Part shown: positions 1-5,290 of the stretch, piece after piece
Position numbering within the stretch: position 1 is the first letter of the stretch
How the letters are laid out: every line of letters begins with the position of its first letter
DNA from: JADHUC01 sp964617665
GTDB taxonomy: Bacteria > Planctomycetota > Planctomycetia > Pirellulales > Pirellulaceae
NCBI GenBank assembly: GCA_964617665.1
Contig: CAZUAH010000759.1
Span: 1-5,892 of the forward strand
Direction: 5' to 3'
Length of the DNA: 5,892 bases
Translations under genes and position numbers: made by a program
Notes under the pieces: model-generated
Told to the model about the DNA's origin: nothing
The model's input: only the letters and a program-made list of their open reading frames with translations
Databases searched by the model: none

Positions 1-90
1 AACAGCAGCAGGGCCAACAGCAGCAGGGCCAACAGCAGCAGGGCCAACAGCAGCAAGGCCAACAGCAGCAAGGCCAACAGCAGCAAGGGC
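1..90 (+). repeat. 15-bp tandem repeat, six units, in coding sequence
   Basis: The unit is AACAGCAGCAGGGCC, repeated head to tail from base 1. Units 1-3 are identical. Units 4 and 5 share one synonymous change (the third Gln codon is CAA instead of CAG). Unit 6 has that change and ends GGGC instead of GGCC. Being 15 bp long, the unit keeps the frame and encodes QQQGQ. The array probably continues left of the window, so copy number is a minimum. Confidence 0.97.
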
Positions 91-530
91 AGCAACAACT
101 CGCCCAGCAGGCTCAACAACTACAGCAAATGGCTGCTGGTGCCAAAGCCGGAAAACAGCAATTGGGCGAAGCTGCTGCAAGCGCCAAGGCCGCTGGCCAG
201 GCAATGCAGCAGGGCGACATGGAGCAGGCGATTCAACGACAGAACGAGGCGATTCGATCATTGGAGCAGGCTCGACAACAGGTATCTCGATCCGAGCTTG
301 CGCTAACGCCGGCTTCCGCCGACGCCCCATTCACGCCCGAGCTGTTAGATTCGGGACTGGTGTCAAACGCACCTGAACATCCTGTGCCAGACGAACCCCC
401 GCAGCATCCGTTGGAGGTCGATCCGCGATTCGAGACGTTCATGAATTCGCTGATAAGATCGCCGCCCACTGGATATGAGAAGCGGCTCAAAGATTACACG
501 CGTTACTTTCGATTCTCCGAGAAGCCATGA
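3..530 (+). CDS. C-terminal part of a Gln/Gly-repeat coiled-coil protein (5' partial)
   Basis: The frame is open from base 3 to the TGA at 528-530, so the true start is left of the window and 175 residues are visible. Residues 1-30 are six copies of the pentapeptide QQQGQ, followed by more Gln-rich sequence to about residue 42. Residues 43-102 are rich in Ala, Gln, Glu and Lys and look helical or coiled-coil. Residues 103-140 are Pro-rich and probably disordered. The last 35 are a basic/aromatic tail ending YFRFSEKP. An internal ATG at 129 opens a shorter frame, but it lies inside the same low-complexity protein and has no ribosome site, so it is not a start. Large planctomycete membrane proteins (DUF4175-like) with Gln/Gly-rich tails often precede NPCBM, MoxR and DUF58 genes; membership here is inference, since the diagnostic N-terminus is missing. 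It overlaps the next gene by 4 bp, implying translational coupling. Confidence 0.8.
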   Translation, partial: QQQGQQQQGQQQQGQQQQGQQQQGQQQQGQQQLAQQAQQLQQMAAGAKAGKQQLGEAAASAKAAGQAMQQGDMEQAIQRQNEAIRSLEQARQQVSRSELALTPASADAPFTPELLDSGLVSNAPEHPVPDEPPQHPLEVDPRFETFMNSLIRSPPTGYEKRLKDYTRYFRFSEKP

Positions 531-1750
531 CAAACCGATCGGCTTGGTTTTCGATCCTGCTGTTGTTTGCATCGAGCGAGACGTTGCGCGGCGCAGACAC
601 GTTGACGCACGCCGATGGCAGCCGTTACGAAGGCGAGGTGCGGCTGGATGCGGCTGGGAAGCTGACCATCCGGCTGTCCGGACAGGAGTCCGTCGAACGA
701 TTTGACCCCGCGGACGTCGAGCGAGTTGAATTTCGCCAAACAAAGACGTCCAGTGTGGTGGACAAGCCGCACGCGGAATTCCGCAACGGCGACCGTTTGC
801 ACGTGTCGATCCGAAGCCTGACGCCGTCAGTGCTCGTTGCTGAACATGAGACGCTTGGCGAATTGAGCATCCGCCGGGCCGCCCTGTTTCGGCTGAACTT
901 CAACACGAGCGCCACCGCTCGGCGCGTACGTCGCGACGAGCCGGGCGTCCTCTTGACGTCCGGGACCTTCGTTCCGGGGCAATGCGCGCGGATTCAACAT
1001 GACAAGCTATGGCTTCGGCATCCCACACTCGGCCTTACGCCCATGTCGACCAACCAAGTCGCGGAGGCCGTAGTACACAATGACTTGGTGCATCAAACAT
1101 CTTCCGAGTCGATCCTGGCGGTGATCGTATTCACATCCGGGGAAATGCTCACCGGGACGTTGCGCGGGATCGACGAACAAGCCGTTCGTCTGTCCGTGGC
1201 GTGGCACGTGAGTGAGCCTACGGAATACCATTTCGACCGCGACAGCGTGGCGGAGCTTTTTTTTGTGAACGGTCGCGTCCGGTATCTGTCAGGAATGACG
1301 CCGGCAAGCGTCAAGCAAACGCCGTATTTCTCGTACGTCGCTCCGTGCGAGCGAAACACGAACGCCTTAGGCGGTCCGCTGAGTATTGCCGCACGGTTCT
1401 ATCCACGCGGCCTCGGCTGTCATTCCAAGACCGAAGCCGTCTATGAACTGAACGGACGATACCAGTTCTTTCGTAGTGATATCGGCCTGGACGGCCGCCT
1501 GGGAGCCGGGGGAGACGCGGAATTCAAGGTGTTTCTTGATTCGGTTGCGAGTGAGCCGGTCTTCCGGGCACACCTGGGCGGCGAGGATGACCCGCGGTCC
1601 ACCGGCAGCATCGACGTTTCCCAATCGCAGCGACTGGTGCTGGTTGTGGACTACGCAGCGGGAGGAAGCGTCCGGGATTTCGCGACGTGGGGCAACGCCC
1701 TGTTGGTAGAGAAACCTCGGTTATCCGAAGAGAACCTGAACAACGAATAG
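527..1750 (+). CDS. Secreted NPCBM-domain protein with N-terminal beta-repeats
   Basis: The product has 407 residues. The ATG at 527 overlaps the upstream TGA (ATGA), which supports this start. Residues 1-23 look like a signal peptide: Asn/Arg near the start, a hydrophobic WFSILLLFA core and a small-residue cleavage area around RGA-D. Residues about 252-396 match an NPCBM domain (novel putative carbohydrate-binding module), with the family's hallmark RGLGCHS segment followed by VYEL, then FRSDIGLDGRLG, FKVFLDS and a terminal hydrophobic strand LVLVVDY. Residues 30-246 hold about four degenerate copies of a beta-rich unit starting with a (D/N/S)G motif and ending in V-x-x-x-x-F. NPCBM domains occur in glycosidases and in many uncharacterised planctomycete exported proteins; no catalytic domain is visible, so it is probably a binding or structural envelope protein. 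It sits between the Gln-rich protein and MoxR, with an 11-13 bp gap to MoxR. Confidence 0.85.
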   Translation: MTNRSAWFSILLLFASSETLRGADTLTHADGSRYEGEVRLDAAGKLTIRLSGQESVERFDPADVERVEFRQTKTSSVVDKPHAEFRNGDRLHVSIRSLTPSVLVAEHETLGELSIRRAALFRLNFNTSATARRVRRDEPGVLLTSGTFVPGQCARIQHDKLWLRHPTLGLTPMSTNQVAEAVVHNDLVHQTSSESILAVIVFTSGEMLTGTLRGIDEQAVRLSVAWHVSEPTEYHFDRDSVAELFFVNGRVRYLSGMTPASVKQTPYFSYVAPCERNTNALGGPLSIAARFYPRGLGCHSKTEAVYELNGRYQFFRSDIGLDGRLGAGGDAEFKVFLDSVASEPVFRAHLGGEDDPRSTGSIDVSQSQRLVLVVDYAAGGSVRDFATWGNALLVEKPRLSEENLNNE

Positions 1751-1752
1751 AC

Positions 1753-1757
1753 AGGAG
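1753..1757 (+). promoter_or_regulatory. Ribosome binding site of the MoxR gene
   Basis: AGGAG lies 6 bases before the ATG at 1764 but only 3 before the in-frame GTG at 1761. The spacing favours the ATG as the start, giving a product one residue shorter. Confidence 0.7.
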
Positions 1758-1763
1758 TACGTG

Positions 1764-2834
1764 ATGTCACCAGAACAGCAACAGGATACGAACGCGCCCG
1801 CGCCGGATGTCTTGCGGCGTTTGGACGAGTTGCGTCAAACGCTCCGGCGTGTCCGCGAGGAGATGGGCAAAATCATTGTCGGACAAGATGACGTTGTGGA
1901 AAAAGTCCTGATCGCGATTCTCGTTCGCGGGCACTGTCTGCTGGAGGGTGTTCCCGGACTGGCGAAGACCCTGCTGGTCAAGACGCTGTCCAGGATAACG
2001 GCACTGGACTTCAAGCGGATTCAGTTCACGCCCGACTTAATCCCCAGCGACATCGTGGGGGCGACGGAATTGAAATGGGATGAAACCGGCCGCCCGACCG
2101 GCAAGATCACCCGCGAAGGGCCGGTCTTTGCCAACATGCTCCTGGCCGACGAAATCAACCGCGCGTCGCCCAAAACGCAATCGGCACTCTTGGAGGCGAT
2201 GCAGGAACAGCAAGTCACGATCGGCGAGACATCGAGGAAGTTGCCCGACCCGTTCTTCGTGCTGGCCACGCAGAATCCCATTGAACAAGAGGGAACTTAC
2301 CCGTTGCCAGAAGCCCAACTGGATCGGTTTCTGTTCAAATTGGACTTGGACTACCCGGACGAAGCGGAAGAGATCGAGATCGCTCACGGGGCCGAGAGTC
2401 GCGGTCAAGCGGAGGAAAAAGTGCAAGAGTTGCTTAGCGGCAAGCAGATATTGGAGTTTCAGGAGTTCTTGCGGACCGTCGTCGTCTCCGCCCGCAACAT
2501 CACCGAGTATGCCGTCCGGTTGGTTCGAGAGACGCGGCCGGACAAGACCCGCGAAGCTCCGGCGGGAGCGGACGGGCGCCCAGCCGACCGCTGGCTCCTG
2601 TACGGCGCTGGCCCCAGGGCTTCCATCTATTTGGTCACAGCAGCCAAGGCCTACGCGGCGTTGAACTGGGAAAAGGGCGATCGGCCGATCGTGGCAGTGG
2701 ACGACGTCGCCGCAGTGGCCCCCGCCGTTCTCCGGCATCGAGTAAAAGTGAATTACGAGGCACTGGCGGAACGGGTGACGCCGGATGACGTCATCGCCGA
2801 ATTACTGGAACGCCACAGCAAGTCGGTCGCCTAA
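1764..2834 (+). CDS. MoxR-family AAA+ ATPase
   Basis: The product has 356 residues from ATG 1764 (357 from GTG 1761). Numbering from the ATG, it has Walker A GVPGLAKT at 62-69, Walker B LLADE at 126-130, sensor 1 LATQNP at 167-172, the EAQLDRF arginine-finger segment at 183-189, and a sensor 2 region GAGPRAS at 281-287 where the family usually has GASPRA. All ATPase elements are intact and the length is near the family norm, with a short N-terminal extension (about 35 residues) that looks helical and charged. MoxR ATPases are cytoplasmic hexameric chaperones that act with VWA-domain partners to assemble or activate envelope or enzyme complexes. The DUF58/VWA gene starts 14 bp downstream, the usual partner arrangement. 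The client is not known; the neighbouring secreted protein and Gln-rich protein are candidates only by proximity. Confidence 0.97.
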   Translation: MSPEQQQDTNAPAPDVLRRLDELRQTLRRVREEMGKIIVGQDDVVEKVLIAILVRGHCLLEGVPGLAKTLLVKTLSRITALDFKRIQFTPDLIPSDIVGATELKWDETGRPTGKITREGPVFANMLLADEINRASPKTQSALLEAMQEQQVTIGETSRKLPDPFFVLATQNPIEQEGTYPLPEAQLDRFLFKLDLDYPDEAEEIEIAHGAESRGQAEEKVQELLSGKQILEFQEFLRTVVVSARNITEYAVRLVRETRPDKTREAPAGADGRPADRWLLYGAGPRASIYLVTAAKAYAALNWEKGDRPIVAVDDVAAVAPAVLRHRVKVNYEALAERVTPDDVIAELLERHSKSVA

Positions 2835-2838
2835 GGAG
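2833..2838 (+). promoter_or_regulatory. Ribosome binding site of the DUF58 gene, overlapping the MoxR stop codon
   Basis: AAGGAG begins inside the MoxR TAA stop (2832-2834) and lies 10 bases before the ATG at 2849. Sharing the stop codon with the Shine-Dalgarno sequence is consistent with coupled translation of the pair. Confidence 0.65.
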
Positions 2839-2848
2839 ACAAATCGCA

Positions 2849-3826
2849 ATGGCGACGAACATCAGCCGATACCTCGAACCTCAGCTCTGCTCCCGACTGC
2901 ATGCCCTGGAGTTGAAGCCGCGGGGAATCGTCGAAGGACGCTGGTCCGGGCGGTATCGCTCGCCGTTTCTGGGATTCTCGGTCGAATTCGCCGACTATCG
3001 ACAGTATGGTGAAGGAGACGATGCGCAACACATCGACGTGGACCTGTATTGCCGCACCGGCAGCCTCTTTGTGCGGCAATATCAACAGGAAACCAACTTC
3101 ACCGTCCGATTGCTGCTGGACGTCAGCGAATCGATGCTCTATCCACTGGACTCGCCCGAGATGTGGCGCGAGAAGGAAACGGCGGGATACACGAAACTGT
3201 TCTTTGCTGCTCGAGTGGCCGCGGCCTTCACCTATCTGGTCACCAAGCGGCGTGATGCCGTGGGCGTCGCGTTTTACAACGACAGCCTGCTGGATGCACC
3301 GGCACCCCTGACTGCCAGCCCCTCGCCGGCGCAATTGGAGCGATTGGCCAACGCACTGGATCAGATCGAACCGCGCAGCGATTCAGCGACCGGCTTGGGT
3401 AAGACGCTGTTCGATTTCCAGAGGCAGGCGGGACGTCGAGAGTTGATCGTCATCCTTTCGGATATGATCGAACCGATCGAGAACTGGGCTCCGGCCGTGC
3501 GCCAACTGCGACATGCCAAACACGAAGTGCTGGTGCTGCACATTCTTCACGCCGACGAGTTGGAGTTTCCCTTCGACAGGGCCATACAATTCCAGGGCCG
3601 CGAGCAGAGCACAGACCAGTGCATCGTCGGCAGGCCCCGCGACTTGCGACAGACCTATCGTGAGAAGATACGAGAGTTCTGTGATCAGATTCGAAGCACC
3701 TGTCTCCGCAGCGGAGCGGGATACGAACTTCTGCGAATGCCGCGAAGCCACGACGATCCGGACGTGGCGGACATGTTGCTGCGCCTGCTCGGTGTCCGCG
3801 AGGCCACGGCAGCCGGGCTCCGGTAA
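2849..3826 (+). CDS. DUF58 protein with vWFA-type metal site (MoxR partner)
   Basis: The product has 325 residues. The DUF58 signature spans about residues 36-97: RYRSPFLGFSVEF, then RQYGEGDDAQHID, RTGSLFVRQYQQE and a DVSESM strand. The MIDAS-like metal site looks complete: D91-x-S93-x-S95, Thr181 in SATGL, and Asp205 in LSDM. There is no signal peptide and no membrane segment, so this is the soluble cytoplasmic form of DUF58. The family is an adaptor/partner for MoxR ATPases, encoded directly beside them as here. One departure is visible: the usual I-D-W after the GDD motif reads I-D-V (residues 62-64). The protein ends on GLR at a TAA, and its last 25 residues carry no motif. In related clusters a membrane-anchored BatA-like VWA gene usually follows; it is absent here. 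Confidence 0.95.
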   Translation: MATNISRYLEPQLCSRLHALELKPRGIVEGRWSGRYRSPFLGFSVEFADYRQYGEGDDAQHIDVDLYCRTGSLFVRQYQQETNFTVRLLLDVSESMLYPLDSPEMWREKETAGYTKLFFAARVAAAFTYLVTKRRDAVGVAFYNDSLLDAPAPLTASPSPAQLERLANALDQIEPRSDSATGLGKTLFDFQRQAGRRELIVILSDMIEPIENWAPAVRQLRHAKHEVLVLHILHADELEFPFDRAIQFQGREQSTDQCIVGRPRDLRQTYREKIREFCDQIRSTCLRSGAGYELLRMPRSHDDPDVADMLLRLLGVREATAAGLR

Positions 3827-3879
3827 AAGGATAGGAAATTTGATTTCCCAGCCACAGAGTTGATCGTACCAGGAGCAAA

Positions 3880-4200
3880 TGGTGACTCAAGGGTGCAGGA
3901 TCCCGTCGGGCTGTCTGAGAAGCAGCCGTCCAGGCCGTGGACCAGGCTTCGAAGAGGATTGATCCCGCAGTCGGACAATCAGTATTTAGGTGGGCGTGTT
4001 ATCGGCCCATAGCCTTATTCTTGGACTCTCATCTAACGACCATTCGAAAGACAACCGTTTCCCCGCAGACTGGGGGAGATGCACGGTTGGGCCGGCGCTT
4101 TCGGAGCGAGCTGTTGGGCGCGTTGATACACATCGAAAGACCGCATTTTCGGGCACTCAAGATCGAGGGACGAATGCCGCTTATGTCATCTGATTGACGG
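3880..4200 (+). ncRNA. Possible structured-RNA remnant (group II intron-like?)
   Basis: Several stems can be paired by eye. GGCTGT/GCAGCC spans 3909-3927. GTCCA/TGGAC spans 3928-3942 and abuts it, followed by the palindrome CTTCGAAG at 3947-3954. A longer element at 4052-4089 has a 7-bp outer helix (CAACCGT/ACGGTTG), a 6-bp inner helix (TTCCCC/GGGGGA with one T-G pair), a 7-base loop and a 5-base bulge on the 3' side. A TTCGG-loop hairpin (CGCT/AGCG) lies at 4096-4108. The run of stems and the purine-rich linkers resemble domain I of bacterial group II introns, but no reverse transcriptase and no proper domain V (catalytic AGC triad, GNRA loop) is present. If the reading is right, this is only a fragment. 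The strand is assumed from the G-rich, hairpin-forming sense. Confidence 0.25.
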
Positions 4201-4218
4201 CACGGCATGGCGATTCTC

Positions 4219-4239
4219 GGCCTCCGGCCTGGCTGGCCG
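4219..4239. repeat. GGCC-rich palindromic element
   Basis: GGCCTCCGGCC at 4219-4229 runs into a second hairpin, CGGCC/GGCCG with a 5-base loop (4225-4239). Overlapping alternative stems of this kind are typical of small intergenic palindromes. No second copy exists in the window, so repeat status is inferred. Confidence 0.3.
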
Positions 4240-4283
4240 TAACCGCCCTCGATCTAACCAATCGGACGTGTTTGTGCTTCAGC

Positions 4284-4298
4284 CCTAACCTGCTTAGG
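4284..4298. repeat. Short perfect hairpin CCTAA/TTAGG
   Basis: CCTAA and TTAGG flank a 5-base loop. There is no T-run on either side, so it is not a terminator. It lies between the GGCC-rich element and the GGTTG/CAACC palindrome and may belong to the same intergenic cluster. Confidence 0.3.
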
Positions 4299-4322
4299 TG
4301 GCGCACACCCGAGCAACGAAAC

Positions 4323-4339
4323 GCCGGTTGCCAACCTGC
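4323..4339. repeat. REP-like palindrome GGTTG-C-CAACC
   Basis: The core GGTTGCCAACC (4326-4336) has perfect 5-bp arms around one central base. Two further pairs (GC/GC) lie outside a single mismatch. Read on the - strand it gives the AGGTTGGCAACC string that I associate with dispersed intergenic elements in planctomycete genomes, where it produces spurious AGWQPA peptides. That link is from memory and only one copy is visible here. Confidence 0.4.
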
Positions 4340-4500
4340 ATGGGTCACATCCTCCTCTGAAGTTTGCGCGGCCAAGAGGATCTGGTCAGTGTAATCTAAT
4401 TGGTGGCGCGAAACAGTCGATTCTCAACTCCCACTGCCGTTCTCGCTAACTGACACAGGTGTATCCTTCCGGGCGCGGGAACTGGGTGGTGCTGACTAAC

Positions 4501-4737
4501 TCATGACAAAACGTCCTTAGTCAACAAAGCAAACCGCGAAGCTGGCTGAGGAGGACGCGTCCTAAGAGCGCAAGGCGCCGAAATGAAACCGTTCCGGAAA
4601 TTGTTCCTTTCCCGTACCGCTCTCGCCGCCGCTGCCAACCATGGCCGATTCATCCGATTCACAAGGACGCGAACAAGCACGACGGTGCCAAGACAGGTGG
4701 CGATGATGAGCAATTCGGGAATACCGATTCCAAACAT
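4501..4737 (-). CDS. Small membrane protein with TatA/TatB-like N-terminus
   Basis: The product has 78 residues. GAGGT (read on the - strand, 4743-4747) lies 5 bases before the ATG, a good ribosome site. The N-terminus MFGIGIPELLIIA, with Gly and Glu before a hydrophobic helix to about residue 26, resembles the start of TatA/TatB/TatE proteins, which form the pore or receptor of twin-arginine export. The Phe-Gly hinge that normally follows the Tat helix is not visible; instead the sequence runs into NRMNRPWLAAAARAVRERNN, basic and possibly amphipathic. Residues about 50-78 are Arg/Pro/Ser-rich and look like read-through of non-coding DNA, so the 3' end may have decayed or frameshifted. It begins 16 bp after another tiny membrane gene and is probably cotranscribed. 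A plain uncharacterised single-TM protein is an equally good reading. Confidence 0.5.
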   Translation of the reverse strand: MFGIGIPELLIIATCLGTVVLVRVLVNRMNRPWLAAAARAVRERNNFRNGFISAPCALRTRPPQPASRFALLTKDVLS

Positions 4738-4742
4738 GATCT

Positions 4743-4747
4743 ACCTC
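4743..4747 (-). promoter_or_regulatory. Ribosome binding site of the TatA-like gene
   Basis: GAGGT on the - strand, 5 bases before the ATG at 4737, inside the 16-bp gap after the upstream small gene. It supports the start and separate translation of the second small protein. Confidence 0.55.
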
Positions 4748-4753
4748 GCGGCG

Positions 4754-4867
4754 TCACTTCCGCTTCGTGGTTGAGATGACCACCACGACGATGACAACGA
4801 TCGCGATGACCACGACAAGAGCTAGGCCGGCGAGAAGTAGCAGCGCGATGGGAGTGTGGACGGTCAT
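4754..4867 (-). CDS. 37-residue single-TM protein
   Basis: The frame is open further upstream to 4948, but the ATG at 4867 is preferred. GAGGA (4876-4880, - strand) sits 8 bases before it, and the upstream extension is Arg/Ser/Pro-rich and runs towards the terminator. The product starts MTVHTP, has one very hydrophobic helix (about residues 7-31, nearly all Leu, Ala, Val, Ile) and ends with a positive tail STTKRK, which predicts the C-terminus in the cytoplasm. There is no recognisable family. The run of Val/Ile codons makes the DNA low-complexity (GAC/GAT-rich on the + strand), so some doubt remains whether it is selected. Good ribosome site, TM helix and basic tail together support a real small membrane protein, in tandem with the TatA-like gene. 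Confidence 0.5.
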   Translation of the reverse strand: MTVHTPIALLLLAGLALVVVIAIVVIVVVVISTTKRK

Positions 4868-4875
4868 ACGAGCGG

Positions 4876-4880
4876 TCCTC
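4876..4880 (-). promoter_or_regulatory. Ribosome binding site that sets the start of the 37-aa gene
   Basis: GAGGA on the - strand with an 8-base spacer to the ATG at 4867. The other in-frame ATG at 4948 is nearly adjacent to the terminator T-run and has no such site. Confidence 0.55.
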
Positions 4881-4946
4881 GAAAAAGGCTCACTGACGCG
4901 GGGAGGAAACCGGGCAATCAGGCTACCAAGTCGAGAAGACAGATGC

Positions 4947-4997
4947 AAAGAAAAACCCGGCTGCCGTCGTTAGGAGTAGGGTTGGTTGGCAGCCGGG
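4947..4997 (-). terminator. Rho-independent terminator, - strand
   Basis: Read on the - strand, CCCGGCTGCC (4997-4988) pairs perfectly with GGCAGCCGGG (4965-4956) to give a 10-bp stem with a 22-base loop. It is followed at once by TTTTTCTTT (4955-4947). GC-rich stem plus U-tract fit an intrinsic terminator, although the loop is long. It would end a transcript coming from the right (from the 115-aa gene or from a promoter within 4998-5372) and insulate the two small membrane genes to its left, which therefore need their own promoter in 4868-4946. Confidence 0.8.
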
Positions 4998-5103
4998 CGT
5001 CGCATCCTGCAACCAAAGAACCGCAATGACGAGACAAGTGACAACCGTGAAACGACTTTACAGTTCTCACATATTCGCTTGACGGTCCACCAGCGAGGCC
5101 ACG

Positions 5104-5208
5104 ATGACCACAACTCAACTCCTACCACCACAGGGCGTCGAAGTCGGCAAGGCGTTAAACGGCGAATACCGCAACGTGGAGGGATGTTTGCGTGACGCTG
5201 TGATTTGA
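5104..5208 (+). CDS. Possible 34-residue peptide (doubtful)
   Basis: ATG at 5104 with GAGG at 5095-5098 (5-base spacer), stop TGA at 5206-5208. The peptide (MTTTQLLPPQGVEVG..., ending GCLRDAVI) has an ordinary composition, unlike the Arg-rich shadow frames nearby, but no TM helix or recognisable motif. An in-frame stop lies at 5080-5082, so it is not the tail of a longer frame upstream. It would be the only + strand gene in the right part of the window, antisense to the presumed transcript ending at 4947. Chance is a reasonable alternative. Confidence 0.18.
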   Translation: MTTTQLLPPQGVEVGKALNGEYRNVEGCLRDAVI

Positions 5209-5255
5209 CCCGCACAAGCGTTGCCGGATTTGATCTTTGACAATTCGACCTATCG

Positions 5256-5290
5256 CCCCTGGCGTTAGAGCGTTAGCGGCCGGCTGGGGG
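5256..5290. repeat. REP-like GCGTTAG element
   Basis: Two adjacent 8-mers, GCGTTAGA and GCGTTAGC (5262-5277), sit between CCCC (5256-5259) and a CGGCTGGGGG segment, allowing an imperfect hairpin. The string recalls the GGCGTTAGCC...CCGGCT palindromes I associate with intergenic regions of planctomycetes. Only one copy is in the window. Confidence 0.3.

Larger units (their letters stand above)
3827..4500. other. Gene-free stretch with local hairpins (possible rearrangement scar)
   Basis: Neither strand shows an open frame with a plausible ribosome site, domain or natural composition; the frames of 60-90 codons read as Arg/Ser-rich shadow translations. The left part, about 3880-4200, is dense in short stem-loops. 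The right part has short palindromes. A 6-bp inverted repeat with a 3-base loop (GGAAAT-TTG-ATTTCC, 3834-3848) directly follows the DUF58 stop but has no T-run, so it is not a convincing terminator. No promoter for flanking genes was recognised. Confidence 0.6.

Noticed and set aside
1..90. CRISPR array
   Set aside because: The units are contiguous with no spacers and encode QQQGQ in frame with a protein.
2080..2664. 194-codon + strand frame inside MoxR
   Set aside because: The translation is extremely Arg/Ser-rich, as expected of an out-of-frame reading of a GC-rich gene.
2037..2738. Long - strand open frame (233 codons) opposite MoxR
   Set aside because: It is a shadow of the MoxR gene: no ribosome site, no known motif, and the + strand frame carries all AAA+ motifs.
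3834..3848. Terminator just after the DUF58 stop
   Set aside because: Only 6 AT-rich base pairs and no T-run on either side.
4052..4089. Group II intron domain V
   Set aside because: The stem topology is similar, but it lacks the catalytic AGC triad and GNRA loop, and has a 5-base rather than 2-base bulge.
3937..4197. Open frames of 67-86 codons after the operon
   Set aside because: No ribosome site or recognisable motif, and they overlap hairpin-forming sequence; judged non-coding.
4181..4375. - strand frame containing an AGWQPA peptide
   Set aside because: The peptide comes from the GGTTG/CAACC palindrome, which generates such spurious frames; treated as a repeat.
4552..4563. Perfect 12-bp palindrome AGGACGCGTCCT as an operator
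   Set aside because: It lies near the 3' end of a presumptive coding frame with no promoter nearby; a single palindrome of this length may be chance.
5231..5270. + strand promoter at TTGACA (5238-5243)
   Set aside because: The -35 is perfect, but no -10-like hexamer lies 16-18 bases downstream and no gene follows on that strand.
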